A stretch of 64,000 nt of DNA from Bacteroidia bacterium (GTDB lineage Bacteria; Bacteroidota; Bacteroidia; Flavobacteriales; Flavobacteriaceae). A program made the translations under genes and the position numbers. Shown in pieces: positions 52,919 to 62,126 of this stretch (positions are counted from its first letter, which is position 1; every line of letters begins with the position of its first letter). The notes under the pieces were generated by a model, which was given only the letters and a program-made list of their open reading frames with translations, was not told where the DNA came from and made no database searches. The DNA lies in the NCBI GenBank assembly GCA_030429955.1, contig JAUIGO010000004.1, positions 34,643-98,642 on the forward strand, read 5' to 3'.

Positions 52919-54796
52919 TTATCTTCCCATATAAACTAACAAAACCGAAATATCATTTGGAGAAACGCCACTAATTCTTGAAGCCTGAGCAATGGAAGTA
53001 GGTTGAATTTTTTTTAGCTTTTCCCTTGCTTCCATGCTCATCGACTTAATCTGAGAATAGTCAAAATTAGCTGGGATTTTTACATACTCTAAACGATTCA
53101 ACTTGTCTGCATTGTTCTTTTCCTTTTCAATATATCCAGAATATTTCACCTGAATTTCTGTCTGTTCAATCACTTCAGAATCCAAATTATTTTCTTGAAT
53201 ATAAGATTCCACAGCTTCAAATTTACGCACATCATCAATAGTAATATTTGGTCTTGCAAACAACTTAAACATCTTGTCTTGTTGTTTTACAGGTGCAGAA
53301 TCTTTAGCTTCTAAAACAGGATTTGCCTCTTCAGGAGTAATACTAGTTTCTCTAAAAAACTGAACGAATTTTTCCGCATTTTCATGCTTCTCTTCCATTC
53401 GTCTTAAACGTTTTTCACTAGCTAAACCTAGTTCGTACCCTTTAGGTGTTAAACGTAAATCTGCATTATCTTGACGTAAAAGTGTTCTGTATTCAGCACG
53501 TGAGGTAAACATTCTATAAGGCTCTTCTGTGCCTTTAGTAATTAAATCATCAATTAAAACACCTATATAAGCTTCGTCCCTTTGTAATGTGAAAGGTTCT
53601 TTTTCTTGTACTTTTAAACTTGCATTAATTCCAGCCATTAAACCTTGTGATGCCGCTTCTTCATAACCTGTAGTGCCATTAATTTGGCCTGCGAAATATA
53701 AGCCCTCCACCAGCTTGGTTTCGAGTGTGTGCTTTAATTGTGTTGGTGGAAAATAATCGTATTCTATAGCATATCCTGGTCGGAAAAACTTAACATTCTC
53801 AAACCCAACAACAGAACGTAATGCTTTAAACTGAACATCTTCTGGTAAAGACGTTGAGAATCCGTTTACATAAACCTCAACAGTATTCCAACCTTCTGGC
53901 TCAACAAATAATTGATGTCTGTCTTTATCAGCAAACCTGTTAATTTTATCTTCAATTGAAGGACAATAACGTGGTCCTAAACTTTTGATTCTACCATTAA
54001 ACATTGGCGAACGATCAAAGCCTTCACGCAATAAATCATGCACTTGTTCACTTGTATATGTCATGTGACATGAGCGTTGGTTTGTCAACGGTTTTGTAAT
54101 GTCTAAATATGAAAACTTTTCAGGATTTTCATCTCCAGGTTGTTCAATCATTTTTGAAAAATCCAATGAACGACCATCAACTCTTGGTGGTGTTCCTGTT
54201 TTCATTCGGCCTGAATCAAAGCCTAAATCGACCAACTGTTCTGTAATTCCAGTAGCTGCTCTTTCTCCTGCTCTACCTCCTCCAAAATTCTTATCACCAA
54301 TATGAATTAATCCGTTTAAGAATGTTCCATTAGTAAGCACAACAGATTTTGCTTTTACTTCAATTCCTAAAGACGTTTTTACGCCAACTACTTTTCCTTT
54401 CTCAACCAATAAACCAGAAACCATTTCCTGATAAAAATCAAGATTTGGTGTTTGCTCAAGCAACATTCTCCAGTCTTCGGCAAAACGCATTCTATCACTT
54501 TGCACTCTTGGGCTCCACATTGCTGGTCCTTTAGATTTGTTAAGCATCTTAAACTGGATCGCAGACGTATCACTTACAATTCCACTATAACCTCCTAGCG
54601 CATCAATTTCGCGAACAATTTGTCCCTTAGCGATTCCTCCCATTGCAGGATTGCACGACATTTGCGCAATATTTTGCAAATTCATAGTAATGAGAAGTGT
54701 TTTACTTCCCATATTAGCAGCAGCAGCAGCAGCTTCACTTCCTGCGTGACCAGCTCCAACAACTATAACGTCATATGTGTCTAAAAATAGGCTCAT
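52919..54796 (-). CDS. mnmG: tRNA uridine-5-carboxymethylaminomethyl modification enzyme
   Basis: This FAD enzyme works with MnmE to modify U34 of some tRNAs. The 625-residue protein has the FAD loop VVGAGHAGSEAA, MSCNPAMGGIAKGQ, GTFLNGLIHIGD, TGTPPR and a C-terminal end in GVSPNDISVLLVYMGR. The ATG at 54796 (MSLFLDTYDV) is used; the longer TTG start at 54820 would translate the parS-like palindrome. A parS-like site lies on each side. mnmG sits near oriC in many bacteria. Confidence 0.96.
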   Translation of the reverse strand: MSLFLDTYDVIVVGAGHAGSEAAAAAANMGSKTLLITMNLQNIAQMSCNPAMGGIAKGQIVREIDALGGYSGIVSDTSAIQFKMLNKSKGPAMWSPRVQSDRMRFAEDWRMLLEQTPNLDFYQEMVSGLLVEKGKVVGVKTSLGIEVKAKSVVLTNGTFLNGLIHIGDKNFGGGRAGERAATGITEQLVDLGFDSGRMKTGTPPRVDGRSLDFSKMIEQPGDENPEKFSYLDITKPLTNQRSCHMTYTSEQVHDLLREGFDRSPMFNGRIKSLGPRYCPSIEDKINRFADKDRHQLFVEPEGWNTVEVYVNGFSTSLPEDVQFKALRSVVGFENVKFFRPGYAIEYDYFPPTQLKHTLETKLVEGLYFAGQINGTTGYEEAASQGLMAGINASLKVQEKEPFTLQRDEAYIGVLIDDLITKGTEEPYRMFTSRAEYRTLLRQDNADLRLTPKGYELGLASEKRLRRMEEKHENAEKFVQFFRETSITPEEANPVLEAKDSAPVKQQDKMFKLFARPNITIDDVRKFEAVESYIQENNLDSEVIEQTEIQVKYSGYIEKEKNNADKLNRLEYVKIPANFDYSQIKSMSMEAREKLKKIQPTSIAQASRISGVSPNDISVLLVYMGR

Positions 54797-54801
54797 GATA
54801 A

Positions 54802-54821
54802 ATTGTTCCACGTGGAACAAT
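54802..54821. other. parS-like centromere site 2 (perfect 20-bp palindrome)
   Basis: ATTGTTCCACGTGGAACAAT is a perfect palindrome with the same 16-bp core TGTTCCACGTGGAACA as site 1, about 1.9 kb away. It lies 5 nt upstream of the mnmG ATG, so ParB bound here could also hide the mnmG ribosome site or promoter. Confidence 0.8.
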
Positions 54822-54845
54822 ATGCTTTTATTAATTTAAAGTCTG

Positions 54846-54853
54846 CAAATATA
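54846..54853 (-). promoter_or_regulatory. -7 box for mnmG (TATATTTG)
   Basis: Exact TAnnTTTG on the minus strand, in the gap after ybeY, about 50 nt before the mnmG ATG; the parS-like site falls in the leader. Confidence 0.5.
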
Positions 54854-54860
54854 CGATGAA

Positions 54861-55280
54861 TTACTGAATTTCAGTATAAAGGTTTAAGTAGTGGTTTTCT
54901 TTCTCTCGCATGGTCTTAGCTTCGTCCTCTGATTTGTCTTTATAACCACAATAGTGCAAGACACCATGAACCATAACACGCCTTAATTCATCTTCGAAGG
55001 TTTGGTTGAAATTTTCAGCGTTTTCTTTAACTCGATCAGTTGAAATAAACACATCTCCATGTAGCTCTTTTCCTACTGAGTAATCAAAACTAATGATATC
55101 TGTAAAGGTGTCGTGGTTTAAAAATTCCACATTTAAATTATATAAATAGTCATCATTGCAAAATATATAATTGATATCGCCTTCCTTACAATTTTCTAAT
55201 TGTATCACCTTTGAAAGCCATTTGGTAATTCTCTCTTCTGAATGTAAATGAAACTCTACTTCGTAGTTAAAACTGATCAT
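54861..55280 (-). CDS. ybeY: Endoribonuclease YbeY (rRNA maturation)
   Basis: This 139-residue metalloprotein acts in 16S rRNA 3' processing. It has TDIISFDYS, GDVFISTDRVKENA and the metal motif MVHGVLHYCGYKDKS. The usual HGxLHxxGYxH has its third His replaced by Asp here (H-x3-H-x5-D), which may still bind the metal. The gene overlaps DUF4175 by 14 nt. Confidence 0.9.
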   Translation of the reverse strand: MISFNYEVEFHLHSEERITKWLSKVIQLENCKEGDINYIFCNDDYLYNLNVEFLNHDTFTDIISFDYSVGKELHGDVFISTDRVKENAENFNQTFEDELRRVMVHGVLHYCGYKDKSEDEAKTMREKENHYLNLYTEIQ

Positions 55281-58200
55281 TTTTCTTTTTAAAATAGTCT
55301 TGTACCTTCTTTTTGTATTCTTGTTGCAAAGGTAGTGTTTGACGATTTAAAATTTCAGTCGTATTGAAATATTGTTTGGCATTGTTAATTTGATTGAGCG
55401 TCGTATTCTTAAATTGCTTTTGGTTGGTTTCTGATTTACGCTTGTCATCTTGTCCTTGTTGAAAGGTTGCGTTCTCAAGCTTTAATAGTTGATGCTGTAA
55501 ATTCATCATTTTTTCAAGTGTTCTATTTGTAAAACCTTTGTTAAGTAAATCTTCTTCTATTTGTTCCATTTGTTTAAGCAAGTTTCCTCCAACACCTTCT
55601 TTACCTTCCTTAGCCAATCTATCTTGCAGTGCTTCTCTTAGCTGTTGTTGTTGTTGGTAAATTCTAAACAATTCACCATTCATGTCTTCGCTATTACCTT
55701 CACCATTTTCGCCTTGTTGTTGTCCTTCTTTGCCTTCCTGATCACCTTCTTTCTCACCCTCTTTTCCCTTTTCGCCCTCACTTTTTTTGCCTTCCTCACT
55801 TTTTTTCATCCCTTCTTCCATCTGCTTGTTGAGCTCTTCTTGGCTCATGATAATGTCTGGTAACTGCATATCACCTCCACCTCCTTGTCCAGGTGAAGGA
55901 TTCATTTGGTTTTCCATATTATCCAATACATCACTTAAAAAACTAGCTAAAGTATTAGCTGACGTTACTGTGTATTGCTGAGCGGCAACACCTTGATATA
56001 ATCTGTTTTCTGCAAGCTGCTCTAAGGATTTGTCTATATTAAAGAACACTTCAGTAATTTCTTTATTGATGCGCTCAGAAATCATTGGTTGTCTTAGCGA
56101 AAGGGCAAACAAGCTATCATCGACATGCTCAAAATGTTCCTTTAATCCTTGTTGATTCTTAAGATAATTAGCGTATTGGTTATGGTTAACCTGAATGGAT
56201 TTAAAGCGGTTCATTAAGCCTTCTTGGTCAAACGAGAACAACACAAGATTATCGAGAATCTGACGTAACATATCAATATCTTCAGACATTTGTTCGCCTC
56301 CTGCTCCACTCATCATTTGGCTCATCTTCTCGCTCATTTCTTTCATTTTCTGAGCAGCTTTTTTCTGATTCTTTTTGGCGTTATTCTGATTTTGTTGTTG
56401 CTCTTGTTCGCTAGGAGACTGTTCCTTTTTTTCCAAATTTTCGCTAGCCTCTTGTTGTTCCTTTTTTATTTCTTCTTCAGACTTCTTGTCTTGTTTAACT
56501 GCATCTATAGGTTCTCTTAACTCTTCATTTTCTTTTTGGAGTTCGTCCATTTCTTTTTGAAAATCTTCAAACTTCTCATTGAGTTCGTCCTGCTTTTCTT
56601 TCGTGTTATTCTCTTCGGTTTCCTCTGAAAGTTTTTCTTGCTCTTTAGCTAATTCTTCTAATTCAGATTTTAACTTCTCAGCTTTTTTAGACACATAATA
56701 GCGTTTGGTTAACTCTAACAATTGTTCCAAGCTTCGCTTCTTATTTTTATTCTGTTTTGCTAACTGTTCAAGCTTTTCGGTTAGTTCTTCTTTTTGAATT
56801 TTTTCAGCAAGTTTTTCAAGTTCTTCTAAAAGCTTTTCGTCTTCTTCAAGTTGCTTTTGGTTTTCATCTAATCGTTTTTCAATGTTTTCCTTAAACTCAT
56901 CTTTTTCGTTTTCATTCTTTTGAAAATCTTCTAAATTCTCCTTTAACTTCTTATTGAAGTTTTGCATCATTTCTTCTTGTTGCTTTTGTCGCTTTAAAAA
57001 GTTTTCAAGTTTCTTTTTATCATTGAAATTGAGTTCCGATTTTTCTTTTTGCGTTTTAGAGAATTCTTTTAACTCTTCATCTTGCTTTTCTAATTTTTCT
57101 AAAGACTTGTTTAAATCTTCAATGGTTTCGTTTTGCTCTTTAAGTTGTTCGGTTTCTAATTCATCTTGTGTTAACTTTCTGTAAATGAACACATTGCTCT
57201 TAGAGCTTTTGTAGTTATTTATAGCGTCATTATCAAACACTTGAAAGTAAACATCATAACTGATGCCTTCTTCTAGCTCAATATCTGCTGGGAAAATATT
57301 AATAAACTCGTCAAAATTTGAGGTTGAAACAGGAATTGATGCTGTTTTCTTGTTGTCTTCGTTATTGCTTGGATAATATACAATTTGAAGTTTGCTCAAT
57401 CCATAATCGTCACTGACTTGTCCATAAAAGTAAAGCGTCTCAATGTCCATGGAATCCTGTTTCATTTCCACCTTAAGTTCTGGAAACTCATCTCTTATGA
57501 CGTCAATAGAAAATGCCAAGCTTTCGTAATTCTTTAAATTATCATTGCTTGTGTTAATGGAGTAATCTAACGCTTTATATAATCGCTGAGAAAGCTCAAA
57601 TTTATTGTTGTTTGGTGAAAAATTATAGGTCGAATCCTTAGTGCTAAGCTCTACTTGAGTGGTTGTTTTAGTGTTTAAATTCCAAGTGACTTTTGTGCCT
57701 TGAGGAACCACTGCATTACCATTGCTTTTTAATACTTCATCTTTCTTTTTGGTGTGTGCTGGATAATCTAGAATCATGTCAAAACCAAGCAATGTAGGCA
57801 CTTCAACAACATTTAGAGTGTACGGTTTTGAAGTCACATTGTTTGCAAACACCTTAAATTCTACATTGGCTTTTGGCTGTGAAAACACATACTCAAACTC
57901 ATTAGGTTTTATTTGATTCAAAAAATAAGTTTCGTTATTGAATGAAATTTGAACGTTTTCAGGCGCTATCTCACCTTCTGTGGTTATGATGAGTGTAAAA
58001 TCTTTGTTTTCTATGGCGTTAAGATTCTCGTTCATTACAAAAAACTGAAAAGGTGCTGGTGGCTCATACGCTGTTTTGTAATTTACCACACGTTCATAGC
58101 TGTCGCTAAACCAATTCATTTTTCCTGAAATAAATGAAAACAACAGAATTAAAACTGGGATTGCAGCATATTTAAGATACTTGACATTGTGCTTGAAATT

Positions 58201-58632
58201 AATAGCGAGCGAAAAAGGTATTGGCTTAAGCTCAATTGACTTTTGTTCAATACTCGCTAAAAGTAATTCTGATTGGTCAGATTCTTTTTGAAGCTGTAAA
58301 ACATTTATCAGTTTGTCATTAACTTCAGGAAAATGCTGACCAATAATTTTGGAGGCATCCAAATAGTCAATTCCAGTTTGAAGCTTGAATAATTTAAAAA
58401 GCGGAAATGCAATAAATTTAGCAAACAACACAAGTTCAACCAAAACAAACAGCCAAAACAAAATGGCTCTAGCAGTTGGGTTTAACCACAAGACATACTC
58501 TATAAATAGCGTAAGCAAAAAATACAGTAACCCAATTGCAGCAAATAAGATTATGCCTCTTATAAGCTCATTGGTATAGTACTTTTTTATAAACGCTTCT
58601 AGCTTGAGTTGTATGGCTTCAAAGTTGCTCAT
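55267..58632 (-). CDS. DUF4175 family large membrane protein
   Basis: This 1121-residue protein has two to three N-terminal membrane helices (to about 80) and another near 152-170. Beta-rich domains (200-480) follow, and then about 500 residues of highly charged Lys/Glu/Gln coiled coil (about 495-1090). It starts MSNFEAIQLKLEAFIKKYY and matches the Bacteroidota DUF4175 family as I recall it. Function is unknown; the layout suggests a scaffold anchored in the inner membrane. It is followed by ybeY with a 14-nt overlap. Confidence 0.8.
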   Translation of the reverse strand: MSNFEAIQLKLEAFIKKYYTNELIRGIILFAAIGLLYFLLTLFIEYVLWLNPTARAILFWLFVLVELVLFAKFIAFPLFKLFKLQTGIDYLDASKIIGQHFPEVNDKLINVLQLQKESDQSELLLASIEQKSIELKPIPFSLAINFKHNVKYLKYAAIPVLILLFSFISGKMNWFSDSYERVVNYKTAYEPPAPFQFFVMNENLNAIENKDFTLIITTEGEIAPENVQISFNNETYFLNQIKPNEFEYVFSQPKANVEFKVFANNVTSKPYTLNVVEVPTLLGFDMILDYPAHTKKKDEVLKSNGNAVVPQGTKVTWNLNTKTTTQVELSTKDSTYNFSPNNNKFELSQRLYKALDYSINTSNDNLKNYESLAFSIDVIRDEFPELKVEMKQDSMDIETLYFYGQVSDDYGLSKLQIVYYPSNNEDNKKTASIPVSTSNFDEFINIFPADIELEEGISYDVYFQVFDNDAINNYKSSKSNVFIYRKLTQDELETEQLKEQNETIEDLNKSLEKLEKQDEELKEFSKTQKEKSELNFNDKKKLENFLKRQKQQEEMMQNFNKKLKENLEDFQKNENEKDEFKENIEKRLDENQKQLEEDEKLLEELEKLAEKIQKEELTEKLEQLAKQNKNKKRSLEQLLELTKRYYVSKKAEKLKSELEELAKEQEKLSEETEENNTKEKQDELNEKFEDFQKEMDELQKENEELREPIDAVKQDKKSEEEIKKEQQEASENLEKKEQSPSEQEQQQNQNNAKKNQKKAAQKMKEMSEKMSQMMSGAGGEQMSEDIDMLRQILDNLVLFSFDQEGLMNRFKSIQVNHNQYANYLKNQQGLKEHFEHVDDSLFALSLRQPMISERINKEITEVFFNIDKSLEQLAENRLYQGVAAQQYTVTSANTLASFLSDVLDNMENQMNPSPGQGGGGDMQLPDIIMSQEELNKQMEEGMKKSEEGKKSEGEKGKEGEKEGDQEGKEGQQQGENGEGNSEDMNGELFRIYQQQQQLREALQDRLAKEGKEGVGGNLLKQMEQIEEDLLNKGFTNRTLEKMMNLQHQLLKLENATFQQGQDDKRKSETNQKQFKNTTLNQINNAKQYFNTTEILNRQTLPLQQEYKKKVQDYFKKKNDQF

Positions 58633-58755
58633 TCACATTTGTTTATTATCTCAACATATAAATCTACAATTTTATTGTTAACTTGTCCCTTTCAACATAT
58701 ATAACATTGTGTTAAAGTCGATGATTGACGTACCTTTATCGATGTTTGTACCAAA

Positions 58756-59805
58756 ATGAAACCAAAAGATTTTAAATATTTATCAGCCTTAACGGTTCCT
58801 TTAAGTTTGATTATTGGTCTTTATTTTAAAGGCTATTGGCTGTTTCTAACTCCTATTTACCTATTTGTTTTTATTCCTATTTTAGAGCTACTACTAGATG
58901 AAGAGAACTCTAATTATTCAGAATCAGAACTCTCTTCAAGAGCTGTAAGCACCTTTTTTGATTGGCTACTTTATTTAAATCTTCCTATTGTTTATGCCTT
59001 GTTGATTTGGTCCTTCTTTGAAGTGGCGAATTATCCTTTTGAAACTTATGAATTTGTTGGTTTGGCGCTTTCTTTAGGAATGGTTTTGGGTGGAAATGGC
59101 ATCAACGTGGCTCACGAGCTTGGCCACAGGCAAGCTTCCAAGGAGCGTTTTATTGGTAAAGCGTTATTATTGCCCTCTTTGTACATGCATTTTTATATAG
59201 AACATAATTTTGGGCATCATTTGCATGCAGCTACCAAAGAAGACCCAGCTACAGCGAGATACAAACAAAGTGTTTATTGGTTTTGGTTGACTTCAATTGT
59301 CAGACAATATTTTAGTGCTTGGAACATTCAAAAGCGATTACTTAAAAATTACAAGCTTTCATTTTTTTCATTTAGAAATGATATGTTTTGGTATCTGGTT
59401 CTTCAAAGTTTGTATTTAATTCTTGTTTTTCTTGTTTTTGGAAAAGTAGTGTTATTGTTTGCTATTCTTTCTGCGATTACTGGTTTTTTGTTGCTAGAAA
59501 CAGTGAACTACATTGAGCATTATGGCTTGTTAAGAAAGAAAAAGGAATCTGGTCGCTATGAGCGTGTAAAAGAGATTCATTCGTGGAATTCCAATCATGT
59601 TATTGGCAGAATCATGCTTTATGAGCTTACAAGACATAGCGATCATCACTTTAAATCGTCAAAAAAATATCAAATTCTGGAATGCCATGATGAAAGTCCT
59701 CAATTACCTTTTGGCTATCCAACCTCAATGGTTTTAGCTTTACTTCCTCCTTTATGGTTTAGTATTATGAATAAACGTGTTCCACGTGAAATGATTTCTG
59801 CTTAG
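58756..59805 (+). CDS. alkB: Alkane 1-monooxygenase-like integral-membrane hydroxylase
   Basis: This 349-residue non-haem di-iron protein has membrane helices and the AlkB histidine boxes HELGHR, HNFGHHLHAATKEDP, NYIEHYGL and RHSDHH (about residues 122-292). AlkB hydroxylates the ends of alkanes or fatty chains; the substrate is not certain. No rubredoxin gene is adjacent. It is shorter than the about 400 residues of Pseudomonas AlkB, mainly at the termini. Its 3' end contains an imperfect parS-like word. Confidence 0.87.
   Translation: MKPKDFKYLSALTVPLSLIIGLYFKGYWLFLTPIYLFVFIPILELLLDEENSNYSESELSSRAVSTFFDWLLYLNLPIVYALLIWSFFEVANYPFETYEFVGLALSLGMVLGGNGINVAHELGHRQASKERFIGKALLLPSLYMHFYIEHNFGHHLHAATKEDPATARYKQSVYWFWLTSIVRQYFSAWNIQKRLLKNYKLSFFSFRNDMFWYLVLQSLYLILVFLVFGKVVLLFAILSAITGFLLLETVNYIEHYGLLRKKKESGRYERVKEIHSWNSNHVIGRIMLYELTRHSDHHFKSSKKYQILECHDESPQLPFGYPTSMVLALLPPLWFSIMNKRVPREMISA
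59778..59793. other. Imperfect parS-like word inside alkB
   Basis: TGTTCCACGTGAAATG differs from TGTTNCACGTGNAACA at only two fixed positions at its right end. It lies in coding sequence (RVPREM), so it may be chance. Confidence 0.35.
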
Positions 59806-59831
59806 TAGCTTTCTTTTATTAATTATCGTTT

Positions 59832-59839
59832 TATCTTTG
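59832..59839 (+). promoter_or_regulatory. -7 box for gltX (TATCTTTG)
   Basis: Exact TAnnTTTG, 18 nt before the gltX ATG; the -33 position has only TTT. Confidence 0.5.
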
Positions 59840-59857
59840 TAGTCTTAAACAAGATTC

Positions 59858-61369
59858 ATGACTAAAAATGTTCGTGTGCGTTTTGCGCCAAGCCCAACAG
59901 GACCATTACATATTGGAGGTGTAAGAACTGCTCTTTTTAATTATCTGTTTGCTAAAAAACATAACGGAACCTTCGTGCTTCGTGTTGAGGATACTGACCA
60001 AAACAGATATGTTGAAGGTGCAGAACAGTATATTATTGAGTCTTTAAATTGGTGCGGAATTCCTTTTGATGAAGGTCCAGGGAGAAACGAGAAATTTGGT
60101 CCTTACAGACAAAGCGAACGCAAACATTTATACAAGCAATATGCTGAAGAACTGATTAATAAAGGGAAGGCTTATTATGCTTTTGATACGTCTGAAGAAT
60201 TAGATGAGCTTAGAAAAGACCATGAAGCTAATGGTAAAACGTTTATTTACAATTGGCATAACAGAGAAAAACTAACCAATTCCATTTCATTGTCAAAAGA
60301 AGAAGTTGAAACACGCATTGCTAATGGTGACGATTATGTGATTCGTTTTTGGTCGCCTCAAGACGAGACGCTTCATTTGAAGGATATAATTCGTGGTGAT
60401 ATTCAAATAGATACTAATATTTTAGACGATAAAGTGTTGTTTAAAAGTGATGGTATGCCAACTTATCATTTAGCAAATATTGTAGATGATCATTTAATGG
60501 AAATCACACATGTGATTCGTGGTGAAGAATGGCTGCCTTCTTTAGCTTTACACTTTCAGTTGTATGATGCTTTTGGTTGGGAAGCGCCCGAATTTGCACA
60601 TTTACCACTAATATTAAAACCAACAGGAAAAGGAAAATTAAGCAAAAGAGATGGAGACAAACTAGGTTTTCCTGTGTTTCCATTAGAGTGGAAAGATCCA
60701 ACATCTGGAGAGGTTTCAAGAGGATATAAGGAAGATGGTTATTTCCCTGAAGCTATGGTAAACTTCTTGGCTTTTTTAGGTTGGAATCCTGGAACTGAAC
60801 AAGAACTATTTAGTTTGGAAGAGTTAACTAAAGCCTTTGAACTGGAACGAGTCAATAAATCTGGAGCACGTTTTGATCCTGAAAAAATAAAGTGGTTCAA
60901 TCATCATTATATGCAAGAACAGTCTAGTGAAAAACTTGCTGCTTTGTTTAAATCTTCAAGAAGCGAATTGTCAGATATTGACAATGGTTATATTGCATTA
61001 ATTGTTGATTTAATTAAAGAACGAGCAACATTTGTGTCTGATTTCTGGGAATTGAGCAGTTTCTTCTTTTTAGCTCCATCAGAATATGATGAAAAAGCAT
61101 TGAAAAAAGCGGTTAAAGAAGACACTAGAGCATTGATGCAAGAATTGATATCTGTAGTTGAATCTGCAGATGATAGTTCAAAAGAAACGATTCAAGATGC
61201 TGTAAAAGGATGGATTGCTTCAAACGAAATAGGATTTGGAAAAGTTATGATGCCTTTGCGATTGGCATTGGTTGGTGCATTACAAGGTCCTGATGTGTTT
61301 GATATTATATTTGTGATTGGCAAAACTGAATCAATTAAACGAATTAATCAACTTATTGGAACTATTTAA
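59858..61369 (+). CDS. gltX: Glutamate-tRNA ligase
   Basis: This class I aminoacyl-tRNA synthetase charges tRNA-Glu. The 503-residue protein has FAPSPTGPLHIGGVRTALFN with the HIGH-type motif and GKGKLSKRDGDKLG with the KMSKS-type motif. Length is typical. Its stop overlaps the convergent barrel gene by 4 nt. Confidence 0.97.
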   Translation: MTKNVRVRFAPSPTGPLHIGGVRTALFNYLFAKKHNGTFVLRVEDTDQNRYVEGAEQYIIESLNWCGIPFDEGPGRNEKFGPYRQSERKHLYKQYAEELINKGKAYYAFDTSEELDELRKDHEANGKTFIYNWHNREKLTNSISLSKEEVETRIANGDDYVIRFWSPQDETLHLKDIIRGDIQIDTNILDDKVLFKSDGMPTYHLANIVDDHLMEITHVIRGEEWLPSLALHFQLYDAFGWEAPEFAHLPLILKPTGKGKLSKRDGDKLGFPVFPLEWKDPTSGEVSRGYKEDGYFPEAMVNFLAFLGWNPGTEQELFSLEELTKAFELERVNKSGARFDPEKIKWFNHHYMQEQSSEKLAALFKSSRSELSDIDNGYIALIVDLIKERATFVSDFWELSSFFFLAPSEYDEKALKKAVKEDTRALMQELISVVESADDSSKETIQDAVKGWIASNEIGFGKVMMPLRLALVGALQGPDVFDIIFVIGKTESIKRINQLIGTI

Positions 61370-62049
61370 AGGGTAATCATTAGTGTGAAGCTTAATAATT
61401 CTTGGTTTCCTTTAAACTTACTTTTTCCTCCAGTAGTATTTAAATCACTGTTGTTGAGTTTGTTTAAAATGTTCGTGAAGCCATAACTATATTGGGCTCT
61501 AACCCTAAATGCTCCAATTCCTGCAGATACTCCTACAACTCCGTTGGCATTAAATTGTGATATTTCAGTTATATCCTTTGCAGTTAAAGCGTCATAACCA
61601 TTAATGAAGTAGGTTTCATTTTCTGAGTCTTTAAGCTCAAGTTTTGCGTTGTATTGCAGTTGAGGCCCAAGGTCAAACGTTAGAACTCCTCCCATTGCTT
61701 TTGCGTGAAATAAAAAGCCAACTTGTACAGTCATCATTTTGTATTCTATCATTTCATTTCCAGCTACATCGTCTGTCATTCGTCCAGAAATTTCTAGGTT
61801 ATTTTCGGATAATAACATGCCATAACTTACGGTGTACCATTTGTGAGGTAAGTCAACAGTTGCAGCCATTCCACCAATAAAACCATTACCTTTTTTGGTT
61901 ACAAAATTATCAGTGTTAATATCAAATTGTGTGATTCCGCCTTGAATGGCGATTCCGTTTTTTATGGCAAATGTTTGATGTTGTGCGTGTGTTGTTGTAA
62001 CAAAACATAGTGTAAGTGCTACTAATAAGATAGGGAGTCTAAATTTCAT
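61366..62049 (-). CDS. Outer-membrane beta-barrel protein (OmpA/PorT-like fold)
   Basis: This 227-residue protein has a signal peptide (MKFRLPILLVALTLCFVTTTHAQ) and about eight alternating amphipathic strands, ending GNQELLSFTLMITL. It resembles the small Bacteroidota outer-membrane beta-barrel family. The ATG at 62049 is used; an open frame to 62097 would cross the -7 box. Ligand and function are unknown. Confidence 0.75.
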   Translation of the reverse strand: MKFRLPILLVALTLCFVTTTHAQHQTFAIKNGIAIQGGITQFDINTDNFVTKKGNGFIGGMAATVDLPHKWYTVSYGMLLSENNLEISGRMTDDVAGNEMIEYKMMTVQVGFLFHAKAMGGVLTFDLGPQLQYNAKLELKDSENETYFINGYDALTAKDITEISQFNANGVVGVSAGIGAFRVRAQYSYGFTNILNKLNNSDLNTTGGKSKFKGNQELLSFTLMITL

Positions 62050-62071
62050 AGTTCTTTGTGTGACATTGCCA

Positions 62072-62079
62072 CAAATATA
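62072..62079 (-). promoter_or_regulatory. -7 box for the barrel gene (TATATTTG)
   Basis: Exact TAnnTTTG on the minus strand, 22 nt before the ATG at 62049, supporting that start. Confidence 0.5.
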
Positions 62080-62126
62080 ACTTAATTTAGTATTCATTTA
62101 TTTTATAACCTTTTAATCTTAGTATC

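Noticed and set aside
54797..54820. Longer mnmG start at a TTG (54820)
   Set aside because: It would translate the parS-like palindrome; the ATG at 54796 gives the normal N-terminus.
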